Below are positions 29,301 to 44,300 of a stretch of 64,000 nucleotides of DNA, in pieces. The notes under the pieces were generated by a model. The model was not told the DNA's origin. It did no database searches and saw only the letters and a list, made by a program, of their open reading frames with translations. The stretch's first letter is position 1, and the number at the start of each line of letters is the position of its first letter. The position numbers and the translations under genes were made by a program. Source of the stretch: Streptomyces sp. NBC_01306. Lineage in GTDB: Bacteria; Actinomycetota; Actinomycetes; Streptomycetales; Streptomycetaceae. The stretch is from NCBI RefSeq assembly GCF_026340465.1, contig NZ_JAPEPC010000001.1:2235501-2299500 (forward strand), given 5' to 3'.

Positions 29301-32300
29301 CCATATCAGGGGCGTTGGGCCTGCACCCCACCTATCTGCGCAGCGTTCTGCCCGTACTGCACCAGTCCGTCACGCCGAGCGAGGCGCTGCACACCCTGCA
29401 AACGCTGGCGACGCGGCTCGACGCGGGACCGCAGCTCGGCGAATTCGTCCGGCGGATGTCGGAACTCGGGGTCTCCGCCGACGACTGGTGGGACCTGTCG
29501 ACCTTCCAGCACAGCCAGGGCGAGAGCATGCGCAGCCTGCTGGGCCCGGACCTGCAGCAGAGCCGGCAGCGCATCGACGAGTGGCAGCGCACCGAGGTGG
29601 TGGACACCGACGCCGTCACCGACGCCACCGCCCACGAGCTGGGCGTACATCCGCTCGCCCTGACCCGGCTCGCCGACGCCCTTCGGCTGTACTCCCCTTC
29701 GGACATCACCCGGCTGAACATGGACGCCGACTTCTGGCAGCGCCCCGCCACCCCCGAGGAACTGGCGCTGGAGTATCTGGCAGGGCACCGCACGGAGATC
29801 GAGGAGCTCCGCGCCGAGATCGACCGGGAGCGGTTCGACGAGCTCGCCGACGACCTCCTCGGCGAGGACCGTAACGAGACCGGCGATCCCGACCTCGACT
29901 ACCACGGCTTCCTGCACTGGAGCAGGATGTCTCTCGAAGGTCTGCGGCACTTCACGACAGCCGAGCTGGACTTCCTGATCGGCAACTGGTCGGCGGTCAG
30001 GGACATCGTGCCGCCCCCGCCCGGCTTCGATCTCGCTGACCACCGGAGCGAGCTGTACGAGGTGGAACACCAGCGCAACATGGCCGAGTTCGCGGTCATC
30101 AGGGCGAACCGGGCCCAGGACCCGGTGGCGCTCAGCAGCGCGCAGGAACGCCTGGCTCAGCTGGATCCCTACGTCACGGACCACCGCGCCGAAATGGAGC
30201 AGCGGCTCGCCCAGCTGTGGTCCGAGAACCCCATGACCCCCGCCACTCCGGGGGCGCAGACCCCTTCCTCCCACCCGGCAACGCCGACGCACACGGTCTT
30301 CGACGAGGACATCGTGATGGGCGATGCCGACCAGATGGACTGGGACGGGGACATCGTGATGACCCCGAGCCCGCACCGGCCCCACTCGTCCCCGCACCTC
30401 ACCACCCTGCACGAGACCACCGCACCCGTCCACGCCCCGACACCCGGCGTCGACTACTCCGTCGCCGAGATCCCCCCGCGCCCCTCCGCCTCGGTCCCCC
30501 GCCCCGAAAGGTCGCTGGGCACGGCCGAGATCGAGCGGCCCAGTATGCGGACCGTGGCGAAGGGCGGGGCCGCCGCATCCGTCTGGGAGCGCGGTTTCGC
30601 CGTCGAGCGCACCGAGCTGAGCGACGGCAGTGTGCGTTCCGACATCACGGTCCGTATCCATCTGGACCTCCAGCCCGGTGCCAACGAGAAGCACGTCGCG
30701 AACGCCAAGGACATGGCGAAGCGCGGCATCGACACGTACTACAACGCCCCGAAGCACCGTCTCCCCAACGGTGATCTCCTGCACGTGGAGCTGGAGTTCG
30801 TCGACAACCCCGCGCAGGCACACCGCAAGGTGGCGCTGCATCCGGACCCGGACGGCACGGGCCGCGACAACAGCGCCACCTGGTACGTCTCGGAGGGCGG
30901 GGCGGGCTCAGCCGACAAGTCACACGTCATCGCGCACGAGACCGGCCACCTCCTCGGCTTCCAGGACCAGTACCGCGAGGCCAGGACAGGCCGTCCGCTC
31001 CGGCCGGTGCACGACGACCACTCGCTGATGTCCGGATACGGCACCGACGACGCGGGACTCATCCAGTTCAGCATGGACCACGGGATCCACTCCACCCATC
31101 CCCTCTCGCCGACGCTGCGGATCGTGCCGCGGGACCTGCTGCTGCTCTCCACCGCGGTCGACACCGCCTGGTCGCACGCCCCCGGCGTGGGCGCGGGACC
31201 GCTCGACAAGGCGAGGGCACACATCCCGCTCGAAGTACGGGACCGAGTCCTGCGCGGCAACGCCACCACCGGCGCCACCGGCCTTCTCGCCCCACGCGGT
31301 CCCTCGGGACGCGTACGCCCTGAGCCCACCACACCACGCAACCCCAACGGCACCTACCAGGCGGGCAAGCGCCCCGACGGCAGCGACCAGACGATGTTCC
31401 CCGACCACTGGAGCCCCGAAGAAGCCCTGCACGCCACCCGCCAGGTCTACCTCGACCACGTCAGGACCAACAGCCTGACCACCGACCGCGAACGCTCGAA
31501 CCGCCAGACCTTCGACGGCGTCTACCAAGGCGTACGCATCAAGGGCACCGCCGGCACCACCGGCACCATCATCGACTTCGCACCCCACCCCGACCAGAAC
31601 GGCCTTCAGCCGCCCACCCACCTCCAACCGCCACCACCCCGCAAGCCCACCGACGAACCCGCGTTCGGGGACGTCGCCACGCGCTTCCTGACCTACGGCT
31701 CCACCGCCGACAGAACCGGCGTCCACTACACGCTGCCCGGCCCGAACGGGGCCCTCGCGCAGAACAAGCACGGCGTCTTCATCGAACCGCTGTGGCCTGC
31801 GCACCCGAACGGCACCCAGTGGGCCACCGTCTGGTTCAAGGACCCGAACCTGCGGGAGCAGACGGTACGGGCCCTCGCCAACGGCACCCCGCCGCCGCCC
31901 GCATTGCACCGCGGTGACCGGGAGAACGACGCCATGGTCGGCGTCGACGGCGAGGTGGCCACGCCCCATCTGCTCTTCCCCTCCGACTGGTCGACGCCCC
32001 AGCTCTTGGACTCGATCGTCGAGGCCCACCGCAACGCGCGCGGCAACGGTTCATGGGTGGAGGTCCCGGAGGGCGGCTACCTCTGGGAGGGCGTGCACGA
32101 CGGCGTACGGATGCACGGCCACGTCCGCGACGGTGAACACCTGTGGGCCCGGCCCTCGACGGACCAACCACCGTCCCCGGACCACTCGCCCAAGGTGTTC
32201 GCGGTCACCCCCCCGGTAGATTTCGAGATGCCCAGGCCGGGCAGCACACCGGCACCGTTCCGTGTCCAGCGGGTAATCCACCTGGACGGCTCCCTGGGGA

Positions 32301-35300
32301 TGCGCATCACCCGGGTGCTGTCGCATCCGGCGTTGTCCCCGGAGCAGAGCAACGAACTGGCCGGGCCGCTGCGCGAGGTACAGCTGCAAGTGGGCGCCGA
32401 ACTCAACCGGCCCGACCCACTCGCACACCGCGAACTGAGCCTGATCACCTTTGCCGTGGAGCTGTCGCCGACGGACGACCCGGCGATGACCGAGTACAGC
32501 CCGGAGCTGTCGAACATCGCGACGGACTTCTTCAATCCGAACATGGTGCAGGACCTGATGGTGCTCGACCTCAACGACCAGGAGGCCGTGAACACCTTCC
32601 TGCGCGAGGCCGCCGACCGGCTGCCGCCGGTGTCGGAGCTACCGGCCGGCTGGCAGGGCCCGCAGGGGCAGCCGCACCACGAGCAGGACCCGGCCTGGAC
32701 GTCGGACGTGACGACTTCGGTCCGCCGCAACACCCTGGCCGGACTGCTCGACGAGCCCGGAGTCAAGGCGTTGTTGGCGCAGCACCGAGGCCAGGAACCG
32801 CCCAGCCCGCTCACCAACACAGACACCAACACCACCGACACGAGCGCAGACACACACACCGTCGGCGCGGACGCGGGCGCAGGCACACACACCGACCGCA
32901 TGGCCGCGGTGGCCGACGCCCTCGGACTGCAACCCTCCGACCTCACCAGCATCGAGAGCGCCCTGAAGGGCTCCGCCCTCATCCGCCCGGCCCTCGACGC
33001 ACTCAACCAGCTGGCGGCCCGACTGGATGCCGGGCCCACAGGCCCCTTCGTGAAGCGGATGACAGAACTCGATGTGCCGCTCTCCGAGTGGTGGGACTTC
33101 TCCTCGTATCTGCACACCAAGAGGGCCTCGATGTCCGACATGGTCGCCCTGGACCGGACATGGGTCCAGCCGGTGCTCGACGACTCACGCGCCCATCCAG
33201 TGCCGAACGTCTCGGCCGAGGCGTCGGCCCAGGCGCACGCGCTGGGCGTGCATCCGCGCTATCTCACGCGGTTGGCCGACGCCCTCAAAGTAGGCACGGA
33301 AGACGTCGCCCTCCTGGGCAAGCGCAAGCCTTTCTGGCAGCAACCCCTGTCACCCGAGACCCTGGGACAGAAGGTCCGAGCCGAACTCGACAGCGAGCGC
33401 GAAAAGCGGGAAGACGCCCGCCTCGCCCGTGACCACAGACGCTTCGACGACGCCGCCGCCGAGCTGCTGGGCAGCCGATCCACCCGCACCGAGGAGGAGT
33501 TCCGCTCCTTCATGCACTGGTCCACGGTCGCGCACCTGGGCCTGGACGTCCTCCCGGATCAGCGACTGCGAGAGTTGGTGGGGCACTGGCGTCTGGAAAC
33601 GAATGACGGCACCGACCCGGTGCCCGCGGACTTCGACCCGCGCAAGGCGGGGAAGCCCCAGGCCGAGCTGCTCCATATGGTGGCACTCGCCCATCGGTCG
33701 GGACCGCTACCCCAGAAACTGGAGAAGGCCCTGGCCAGGCGCGACGCGGACATCAAGGCGCAGTTGACGCTGCTGGACTTGTGGCACGAGGGGGACGTGC
33801 ATCAGGACGACGGCCCGCCCGTGACGCTGCCCACGGCCCCGAACCCCGCCCAGTCGTCCTCCACTCAGCAGCACGCCTCGCAGAACGTCCCGCTCCGCAT
33901 GCCGCACGCCAGCCCGCACAGGGCCCCGGCACCCACGCCCACACCCGCCGCCGGCCACGCCGTCACCGATGTCCCCACGGCCCCCGTCGCCCCGACCCCC
34001 ATCGCCGAGATCCCCCCGCACTCCTCCGCCTCGGTCCCCCGCCCACCGGTCACCGACGTCCGTTCGCTGGGTACGGCGGAGGTACTCCCGCCCAGTGACC
34101 GGGTCATGGACCTGGGCGGGGCCGCCGCGTCCGTCTGGGAGCGCGGGTTCTCCGTCGAGCGCACCGAGCTCAGCGACGGCAGTGTGCGCTCCGACATCAC
34201 GGTCCGTATCCATCTGGACCTCCAGACCGGTGCCAACGAGAACCACGTCGCGAACGCCAAGGACATGGCGAAGCGCGGCATCGACACGTACTACAACGCC
34301 CCGAAACACCGTCTCCCCAACGGGGATCTGCTGCGGGTGAAGGTGGAGTTCGTCGACACTCCCGCGCAGGCGCACCACACGGTGGAGCTGCACCCTGACC
34401 CGGACGGGGACGGCCGCGACAACAGTGGCACCTGGTACGTCTCCGAGATCGGGAAGGGCGCGGAGGACAAGGCGTACGTCATCGCGCACGAGACCGGCCA
34501 TCTCCTCGGCTTCCAGGACCAGTACCGCGAAGCCAAGGCGGGCATCCCGCTCCGCCCGGTGCACGACGACCACTCGCTGATGTCCGGTCCCGACATCGAC
34601 GAGTCGGGGCTCATCCAGTTCGACATGAACCTGCCTCCCTTCGATCGGCTCTCGCCGAACCTTCGGGTCGTGCCGCGGGACCTGCTGATGCTTTCCACGG
34701 CGGTCGACGCCGCCTGGGCACACACTCCCGGCGTGGGCACGGGCCCGCACGACGGGGCCAGGGCACACATCCCGCTCGACGTACGGGACCGGGTCCTGCG
34801 CGGCAATCCCAGCACCGGCGCCGCCGGCCTCCTCGCCCCGCGCGGCCCCGCCGGACGGTTCCGCCCCGAAGCGACCGGACCGCGCAACCCCAACGGCACC
34901 TACCAGGCGGGCAAACGGCCCGACGGCAGCGACCAGACGATGTTCCCCGACCACTGGAGCCCCGAAGAAGCCCTGCACGCCACCCGCCAGGTCTACCTCG
35001 ACCACGTCAGGACCAACATCCTGACCACCGACTCCGAACGCTCAGGCCGCCAGACCTTCGACGGCGTCTACCAAGGCGTACGCATCAAGGGCACCGCCGA
35101 CGCCATCGGCACCATCATCGACTTCGCACCCCACCCCGACCAGAACGGCCTTCAGCCGCCCACCCACCTCGAACCGCCACCACCCCGCAAGCCCACCGAC
35201 GATCCCGCGATCGGGGACGTCGCACTGCGCTTCCTGACCTACGGCTCCACCTCCGACAGAACCGGCGTCCACCACACGCTGCCGGAGGAGGCCGGGACCT

Positions 35301-38300
35301 TCGCGCAGCGCCATCACGGCGTCCACATCGAACCGCTGTGGCCCGCACACCCGAACGGCACCCAGTGGGCCACGGTCCTGTTCAAGGACCCGAACCTGCG
35401 GGGGCGGACGGCGCAGGCCGTCGCCAAGGGCTCCCCGCCGCCTCTCGAATGGCAGCTCGGCGACCGGGAGAACGGGACCGTGTTCAACCCCGACGGCATG
35501 ACCGCCGCCGGTCAGCTTCTCTTCCCCCACCACTGGTCGCTGCCCACTCTCCGGGACGCGATAGCCGGAGCCCACCGCACCGCGCGCAACGCCGGTTCGT
35601 GGGTGGAGGTCCCGGAGGGCGGCTATCTCTGGGAGGGCGTGCACGACGGCGTAAGGATGCACGGATACGTCCGCGACGGCGAACACCTGTGGGCCCGGCC
35701 CTCGACGGACCAACCGCTGATCTCGGCCATGTCTGCCAAGGTGCTCGCGGTCACCGATCCCGTACGGATCTCCTTGAACACACCGGACGGCACGCCGCTG
35801 CCGTTCCACGTCCAGCGGGTGATCCACGAGGACGGCACCCTGGGGCTCCACATCACCCGGGTCCTGGAGCGTCCCCCGCTGGCCGACGAGTTCCACGAAT
35901 ACCTGCGCGACGAGATGCTGCCGGACCTGCGTGAGCAGCTGGCCGCCGACTTCAATCGGCTCTCCCCCTACAGACACCGCGAGCTGAGCCTGGTCACCTT
36001 CGACATAGAACTGTCACCGACCGAAGACCCCGCGATGGAACTCGGGGACGACTCCGAGCTGGTCAAGATCGCACAGAACGACGGGGACCTGAGCTCCCTC
36101 CTGTCGGACCTGATGACGGTCGACTCCATCGACGAAGCGGGCATGGACGCCCTCCTGCAAAGCGTTCGAGGCATGCTGCCGCCGGTGTCGGAGCTACCGG
36201 CCGACTGGCAGGGCCCGCAGGGGCAGCCGCAGCACGAGCAGAACCCGGTCCTGAAATCGGTCTGGGAGTCGGACGTGACGACTTCCGTGCACCGCAACAC
36301 CCCGGCCGGGATACTCGACGAGCCCGGCGTACGGGCGTTGTTGGCCCCATACCGAAGCCAGGAACCATCCAGCCCGCTCACGAACACCGGCACGGACACG
36401 GTCGTAAGCCCCCATCGCCTGGCGGCAGCGGCCGGGGTCCTCACACTGCGGCCCTCCGACCTCACCAGCATCACGGCCGCCCTGCAGGGGACCACCCCCC
36501 TCCGCACGGCCCTCGACTCACTCAACCAGTTGGCCGCCCGACTGGGCCTCGGGAGGTCCACGCGCCAGCTCGTGAAGCAGATGACGGACATTGGTGTGCC
36601 GCTCTCCGAGTGGTCGCACTTCTCGTCGTATCTGCACACCAAGGGGCACACGCTGTCCAGGGTGGCCTCCATGGATCCGGCCAGGGCCAAGAAGCTGTAC
36701 GCAGACTCGCGCGCCCACCCGATGCCGCGGGTTCCGGACGACACACGCTTCTTCGCCTACACCCTGGGCATGCACCCGACCTATCTGCAACGGCTGGCCG
36801 ACGCCCTCCACGTGCATCCGTCGGATGTCCTCAATCTGGGCGAGTACGAGACGTTCCGGCAGCAGCCCCACGCCCCTGAGGCCCTGGCGCGGAACTACTG
36901 GCTCGACAACCACCAGACGCTGGAGGATGTCCGCTTCGCCCGCAGTCACACACGGTTCAACACGGTCGCCGACGAACTGCTGGGCAGCGACCCCGACCTC
37001 GCATACGCGAGGTTCCGCTCCTTCATGCACTGGTCCGGGGTCGCGAGCGAGGGGCTGCACATCTTCACCGACCAGCGCCTGCGGGAGTTGGTGGGGCACT
37101 GGCGGGTGGAAACGAATGACGGCACCACCCACGTGCCCGAGGACTACGACCCGTTCGTGGAACGGGAGCAGCATGCCGATCTGCTCCATCTGGCCGACAA
37201 GTCGGCACCCCTGCTGGACCCGGCACGGGAGGAGGCCCTGGACAAGTACGAGCGGCACATACAGACCCGGCTGACCCAGCTGGACGAGCAGTACCCGGGG
37301 GGCGTGTCCCAGGGCGACGGGCCGCCCGTAACACCGTCCACGGCCCCGCCCGCGACTCAGCAGCCCGCGGCCCCGCGCCCGCACCTCCAGTCACCGCCCA
37401 CCGTCCTCCCGCAGAGCCCCGCGAACCCCCCGCAGTCCTCTGCCGCCCCGCATGCCCCTGCCGCTCCACAGACCCCCGCCCCCACCGCCAGTTCCACTCC
37501 GGGCAGTGTCGAGATCCCCCGGCCCACCGCCGCCTTCAGGAACAGCGCGGGCTACACCGGACCCATCTGGATGCGCCAGTTCAGCGCCCGGCGCATCGAG
37601 CTGCCGAACGGTGTCAGCCGCTCGGAGATCACCGTACGCATCCACCTGGACGCCAAGGACGGTGTCACCCCGGAGGACATCGAAGCCACCAAGGACGTCA
37701 CGGCCCGCAGCCTCACCAAGTACTTCAACGCGCCGCGCCACCGTCTGCCGAACGGCGATCTGCTGGTGGTGAAGGCCGAGTTCACCGACGACCCGGCCCA
37801 GGCGCACCACACCGTCGTGCTGCACCCCGACCCCAACGGCAACGGCCCGGACGACGCCGGAAACTGGTACGTCTCCGCGCAGTCCATCGAGTCCAAGCCG
37901 CACATGCCGGCCCACGAGATCGGCCATCTGATGGGCCTGTGGGACTACTACCGGCGCCACACCCCGGGGCTTGCCCACTGGCCGGTCTACGACGACCACG
38001 CGCTGATGGGCGGCAACTACGCCGACCCGCTCTTCGGCCGGATCTCGGTCGACAACCACTTCCCGCGCCCGATGACGTTGTCGCCGCATCTGCGTGTCAT
38101 GCCCCGCGACCTGCTGGTGCTGGGCACCGCGATCAAGTCGGCGATGCCGCACGCGCCGTGGGGCACCGCCGACATCCCGCTCGACGTACGGGAACGCGTC
38201 CTGCGCGGCAACCCCCGCACCGGCACCCCCGGCCTCCTCGCCCCACAAGGCGCCACCGACCGGCTCCGCCCCACCCCCACCACAGAACGCAACCCGAACG

Positions 38301-41300
38301 GCACCTACCAGGCAGGCACCCACCCCGACGGCAGCGCACGGACCATGTTCCCCGACCACTGGACCCTCGAAGAGGCGCTCTACGCCACCCGCCAGGTCTA
38401 CCTCCGCCAACAGAGCACCGGCGGCCTCGTGCCCACCACGGAAACCCCCGGGATCGAGCCGGGAAGCCACCACTTCGACGGTTACTACCAGGGCGTACGG
38501 ATCAAGGGCACGGCCGACCTGACCGGCACGATCACGGACTTCGCGCCGCACTCCGACCAGGCCGACATCGTGCCGCCCGACCATCTCGTCATGCCGGCCC
38601 CGACCAGCAACGAGCCCGCGGTCGGGGAAGGCACGCTGCGCTTCGTGACGTACGGCTCCACCCACAGCAGGACCGGCGTCCACTACGCGCTGCCCGGCCC
38701 GGACGGGGCCGCCGCGCAGCGTGGCCAGGGCGTCCAGATCGACACACTGTGGAGCGCCCACCCGAACGGCACCCAGTGGGCCACGGTCTGGTTCAAGGAC
38801 CCGAATCTGCGCGGTCACACGGCACACGCGGTCGCCAACGGCGCCGCGCCCCCGCGCCCCTTGAAGCTCGGCGACGCGGAGAACGGGACCGCGCTCGGCG
38901 CGGACGGCACGGGGATCACCGCCCATCTGCTGTTCCCCTCCGACTGGTCGCCGCGCAAGCTCTGGACCGCGATGGTCATGGCTCACCGCAACGCGCTCGA
39001 CACCGGTTCGCTGGTGCAGGTCCCGGAGGGCGGATACCTGTGGGAAGGCGTGCACGACGGCGTGCGGATGCACGGACACGTCCGCGACGGCGAACAGCTG
39101 TGGGTCCGGCCCTCCACCCACCAGCCGCCGGTCCCGCACAGCTCGCCCGAGATACTCGCGGTCACCGCTCCCCTGCAGGTCGGCGCGGCCAAACCCGATG
39201 GCTCGACGGCGCTGTTCCATATCCAGCGGGTGATCCACCAGGACGGCAACCTGGGGATGCGCGTCACCAGGGTCCTGCCGCATCCGCCGATGCTTGAGGA
39301 ACGGCAGACCGAGCTGACCGAGCACCTGCTGCCTGAGGTACGGAAGCAGCTGGCCGCCGGCTTCAACCGGCTCAGCCCGCAAGGACACCGGGAACTGAGT
39401 CAGGTCACCTTCGACGTGGAGCTGTCACTGACGGACGACCCGACGATGGTCGCGTTCAGCCCCGAGCTGATGAACATCCTGATCGGCTCCTCGGACACGA
39501 GCATCCTGAAGGACCTGACCCTGCTCGACCCCACCGACCAGCAGGGCCTGGACACCTTCCTGCACAACGTGGTCAACCTGCTGCCGCCGGTACCGCGGAA
39601 ACCGGCCGGCTGGAAGCGACCGCAGGGGCTGCCGCACCACACACGACGCTCGGTGTGGGAGTCGGACGTGGCGACTTCGCTGCACCGCAACACCCCGGCC
39701 GGAATACTCGAAGAGCCCGGCGTGAAGGGGCTGTTGGAGCAGCACCGAAGCATCCAGGACAGGCCCGGCCCGCTCACCGACGCGGACGCGGACGCGGGGA
39801 CGGGCGCCGACGGGAAGACAACAGCGAAGGCGAGCACGAGCACAGACACAGAAGCAGGCGCAGGAGCAGGCGCAGGCGCAGGCGCAGGCGTCGACCGTAT
39901 GGCCGCGGCGGCGAAGGAGCTCGGCATACCCTCCTCCGCTCTCGCGAGCATCAAGGTCGCCCTGCGGGGCTCCGCCCTCCTGGGCCCGGCCCTCACCGGA
40001 CTCGACCAGCTGGCCGCCCGCATGGAGGCCTGGAAGCACTCCACGGGCGCGCTCGTCCGGCGGATGACGGAACTCGGTGCGCCGCTCCCCGGGTGGTGGG
40101 ACTTCTCGTCGTACCTGCACTCCAAGCAGCTGACGATGAACGACATGCTCGACATGGATCTGCCCCAGGCCTGGAAGCTGTACAAGGATTCGTTCGCCCA
40201 CCCGCTGCCGCGCATCCCGCACGGGACGGCGGAACAGGCCTACGCACTGGGCGTGCACCCGGCCTATCTGCAACGGCTGGCGGACGCCCTCCAGGTGGAC
40301 CCGGCGGACATCGTCGAACTGGGCGAGGACAAGTTCCGCTGGCAGCAGCCCCTCTCACCCGAGGCCGTGGCGCTGGACTACCGGATCAGCAAGCAGCAGA
40401 AGGTGGCGGATCTCCACTTCACCCGCGACCACGCACGGTTCGACACGGTCGCCGACAGACTCCTCGGCAGCGACCCCACCGTCACGGAGCAGCGGTTCCG
40501 CTCCTTCATGCACTGGTCCACGGTCGCGGACGTGGGGCTGCACATCTTCACGGACGAGCGCCTGCAAGAGCTGGCCGAGCACTGGCGTGAGGACACGGAG
40601 GACGGTACCGACCCGGTCCCCGAGGACTTCGACCCGCGCATGGAACGGGAGAAGCATGCCGCTCTCCTCCATGAGGTGGACCTCGCCGAGCAGTCGGGAC
40701 ACCTGTCCAAGGAACTGACGGAGACGCTGAACAAGTACAAGCGGTACATCCGGTCCAAGACGGAGCTGCTGGACCTCTGGTACGAGGGGGGCGTCGCCAA
40801 GGACGCCGTCCCGGGGGGCGTGGCCAAGGACGCCGTCGTGCCCGTGACACCGTCCACGGCCCCGCACCCGCCCCACCGGTCCGCGCCCGCCGTCCTCCCG
40901 CAGCGGCCCACAACCCGCGGCCGGTCGGATTCGGCACCGCCTCCGCTCCCCGTCCCCCCGCAGACACCCGTGGCCGCGAGCCTGCCGCATCCCGTAACGC
41001 CGCCCGCCCCTGCGCAGCCCAGCGCCGAGATCCCCCGCCCCTCGGCCCCGTTCATGAACAGCTCGGGCCACACGGGGCCCGCCTGGGAACGCAAGTTCAG
41101 CGCCCGGCGCACCGTGCTGCCGGACGGGGCCACCCAGGCGGAGATCACCGTACGCATCCACCTGGACCCGCAGGCCGGTGTCACCCCCGAGGTCGTGCAG
41201 GCCGCCAAGGACACGGCGGTCGGCGGTCTCAAGAAGTACTACAACGACCCGGACCACCGTCTGCCGAACGGCGATCTGCTGCGGGTGAGGGCCGAGTTCA

Positions 41301-44300
41301 CGGACGACCCGAAACAGGCGCACCACACCATCGCGCTGCACCCCAACCCGGATGGCAACGGCCGGTCGAACAGCGCGAACTGGTACCTCTCCATGGAGAC
41401 CATCGAAGCCCAGTCGCAGATGCCGGCCCATGAGATCGGTCATCTGCTGGGCCTGTGGGACTACTACCGGGATCACACCCCGGGGCTCGCCCACTGGCCG
41501 GTCTACGACGAGCACGCGCTGATGGGCGCCATCTACGCCGACCCGCTCTTCGGCCGGCCGGCGGTCGACTCCCAATTCCAGCGTCCGTCGGTTCGGTCGC
41601 CCTATCTGCGGATCATGCCCCGCGACCTCCTGGTCATGGGCACCGCGATCGGGGCGGCGATGCCCGGGTCGCCCCGGGCCACCGTCGACATCCCGCTCGA
41701 CGTACGGGAACGCGTCCTGCGCGGCAACCCCCGCACCGGCACCCCCGGCCTCCTCGCCCCGCAAGGCACCACCGACCGGCCCCGCGCCATCGCCACCGAA
41801 GAACGCAACCCGAACGGCACCTACCAGGCAGGCACCCACCCCGACGACAGCGCACGGACCATGTTCCCCGACCACTGGACCCTCGAAGAGGCGCTCTACG
41901 CCACCCGCCAGGTCTACCTCCGCCAACAGAGCACCGACGGTCTGGTGCCCACCACGGGCGCCCGCGGCATCGAGGCGGGCAACTACCACTTCACCGGCGA
42001 CTACCAGGGCGTGCGGATCAAGGGCACGGTCGACGGCAAGGGGACCATCACCGATTTCGCGCCGCACTCCGACCAGACCGGGCTCGTGACGCCCGTCCAC
42101 CTCAGAACGCCCTCCGTTCCCGAACTTCCCCCTTATTTCGCCCATCTCGCACCGCCGCCCGGAGTCACCGGCGAACCCGCGATCGGGGAGGGCACGCTGC
42201 GCTTCGTGACGTACGGCTCCACCCACAACAGGACCGGCGTCCACTACGCACTGCCGGACCGGGCGGGGGTCGAGGCACAGTACGACCAGGGCGTCCTGAT
42301 CAACCCGCTGTGGAGCGCCCACCCGAACGGCACCCAGTGGGCCACGGTCTGGTTCAGGGATCCCAACCTGCGCGGGCTGACCGAACAGGCCGCCGCCAAG
42401 GGCACCCCGCCCCCGCGCGAATGGCAGCTCGGCGACCGGGAGAACGGGGCCGTGCTCGGCGCCGACGGCACGGCGACCATCGGCCAGCTGCTCTTCCCCT
42501 CCTCCTGGTCGACGCACCAGGTCTGGGAAGCGATGGTCGTGGCCCACCGCAACGCGATCGGCTCGGGTTCGTGGGTCCAGGTCCCGGAGGGCGGTTACCT
42601 GTGGGAGGGCGTGTACAACGGCGTGCGGATGCACGGACACGTCCGGGGCGGCGAACAGCTGTGGGTCCGGCCCTCCGCGTACCAGCCGCCGGTCCCGCAC
42701 AGCTCTTCCGAAGTGCTCGCGCTCACGGCTCCCGTGCATACCCAGGTGAACAAGCCGAATGGCACGGCGGCACAGTTCGCGGTCCGGCGCGTGATCCACC
42801 AGGACGGGGCGCTGGGGATACGCGTCACCCGGGTCCTGCCGTATCCGCCGCTGGACCCCGCGGAACACAGCCGTGTGACCGATGAGCTGCTGCCGCAGAT
42901 ACGTGCGCAGCTGACCGCCGGATTCCATCACCCCGACCCCGCCGGACGCCGCGACCTGAGCCGGGTCACCTTCGACGTGGAGCTGGCACCGGCGGCCGAC
43001 CCGACGATGAAGCTCACACGTCGCTCCGACATCTTCACAGTCCTGATGGGCGACGTGGACAACAGCACCCTGCCGGATCTGATGGCGGTCGACGCCTCCG
43101 ACCCGTCAAGCCTGTACCACTTCCTGAACACCGTCGCCCCCACGCTGCCGCCGCTGTCCGAGCTGCCGGCCGGCTGGCAGGGCCCGCAGGGGCAGCCGCA
43201 CCACGAGCAGGACCCGGTCTGGACGTCGGACGTGACGGCTTCGGTGCGCCGCAACACCCCGTCCGGGCTGCTCGACGAGCCCGGCGTACGAGGGCTGTTG
43301 GAGCAGCACCGGAGCCTGGAGCCGACCGGCCCGCTCACGGACGCGACCACGAGCCCGAGCCCGAGCACGGACACGCATCCGGGCGGGACCGAGAACACCG
43401 GCACAGGAACCGGCACGAGCACCGCTGCCGACACCAGTACCGGCGTGGACCGTACGGCCGCGGCGGCCCAGGCCCTCGGACTGCACCCCACCGCCCTCGC
43501 CAGCATCAAGGTCGCCCTCCAGGGACCCGCCCCTCTCCGCTCCGCCCTCGACGCACTCGACCAACTGGCCGCCCGGCTGGAAGCCCGGCCGCACACCACG
43601 AGCGCGCTCATCCGGCGGATGTCGGAGATCGGTGCGCCGCTCTCCGAGTGGTGGCACTTCGCGTCCTATCTGCACACCCAGCAGGGCCTGATGTCCGACG
43701 TGATCAGCATGGACCGGGCCGGGGCCCAGAAGCTGTTCAACGACTCGCGCATCCATCCGCTGCCGCAGGTCCCGAACGAGACCGAGCTCCATGCCTACGC
43801 GCTGGGCGTACACCCGAGATACCTGACACGGCTGGCGGACGCCCTCCGGGTGCCCACGGCGGACATCATCTCTCTGGGCGAGGACAAGTCCTTCTGGCAG
43901 CAGCCCCTTTCGCCCGAGGCGGTGGCGCAGAAGTACCGGGACAACGAACGTCAGCGGCAGGAAGAGGCCCGCATCGGCCGCGACCGCGCACGGTTCCTTG
44001 CCGCGGCCGACGAGCTGCTGGGCAGCGAACCCGGCCTCGCGGACCAGCGGTTCCGCTCCTTCGTGCACTGGTCGGCGGAGGCGCAGCACCTGGGCCTGAA
44101 CGTCTTCACGGATCAGCGCCTGCGAGAGTTGGTGGGGCACTGGCGCAGGAAGACGAACGACGGCACCGATCAGGTGCCTGCGGACTTCGACCCGCGCGAG
44201 AAGGGGAAGTTCCAGGCCGATCTGTTCCTGACGGTGGACCTCGCCCGGCGATCCGGGCCGCTGCCCACCAAGCTGGCGGAGGAACTGGCCCTCTACGAGC

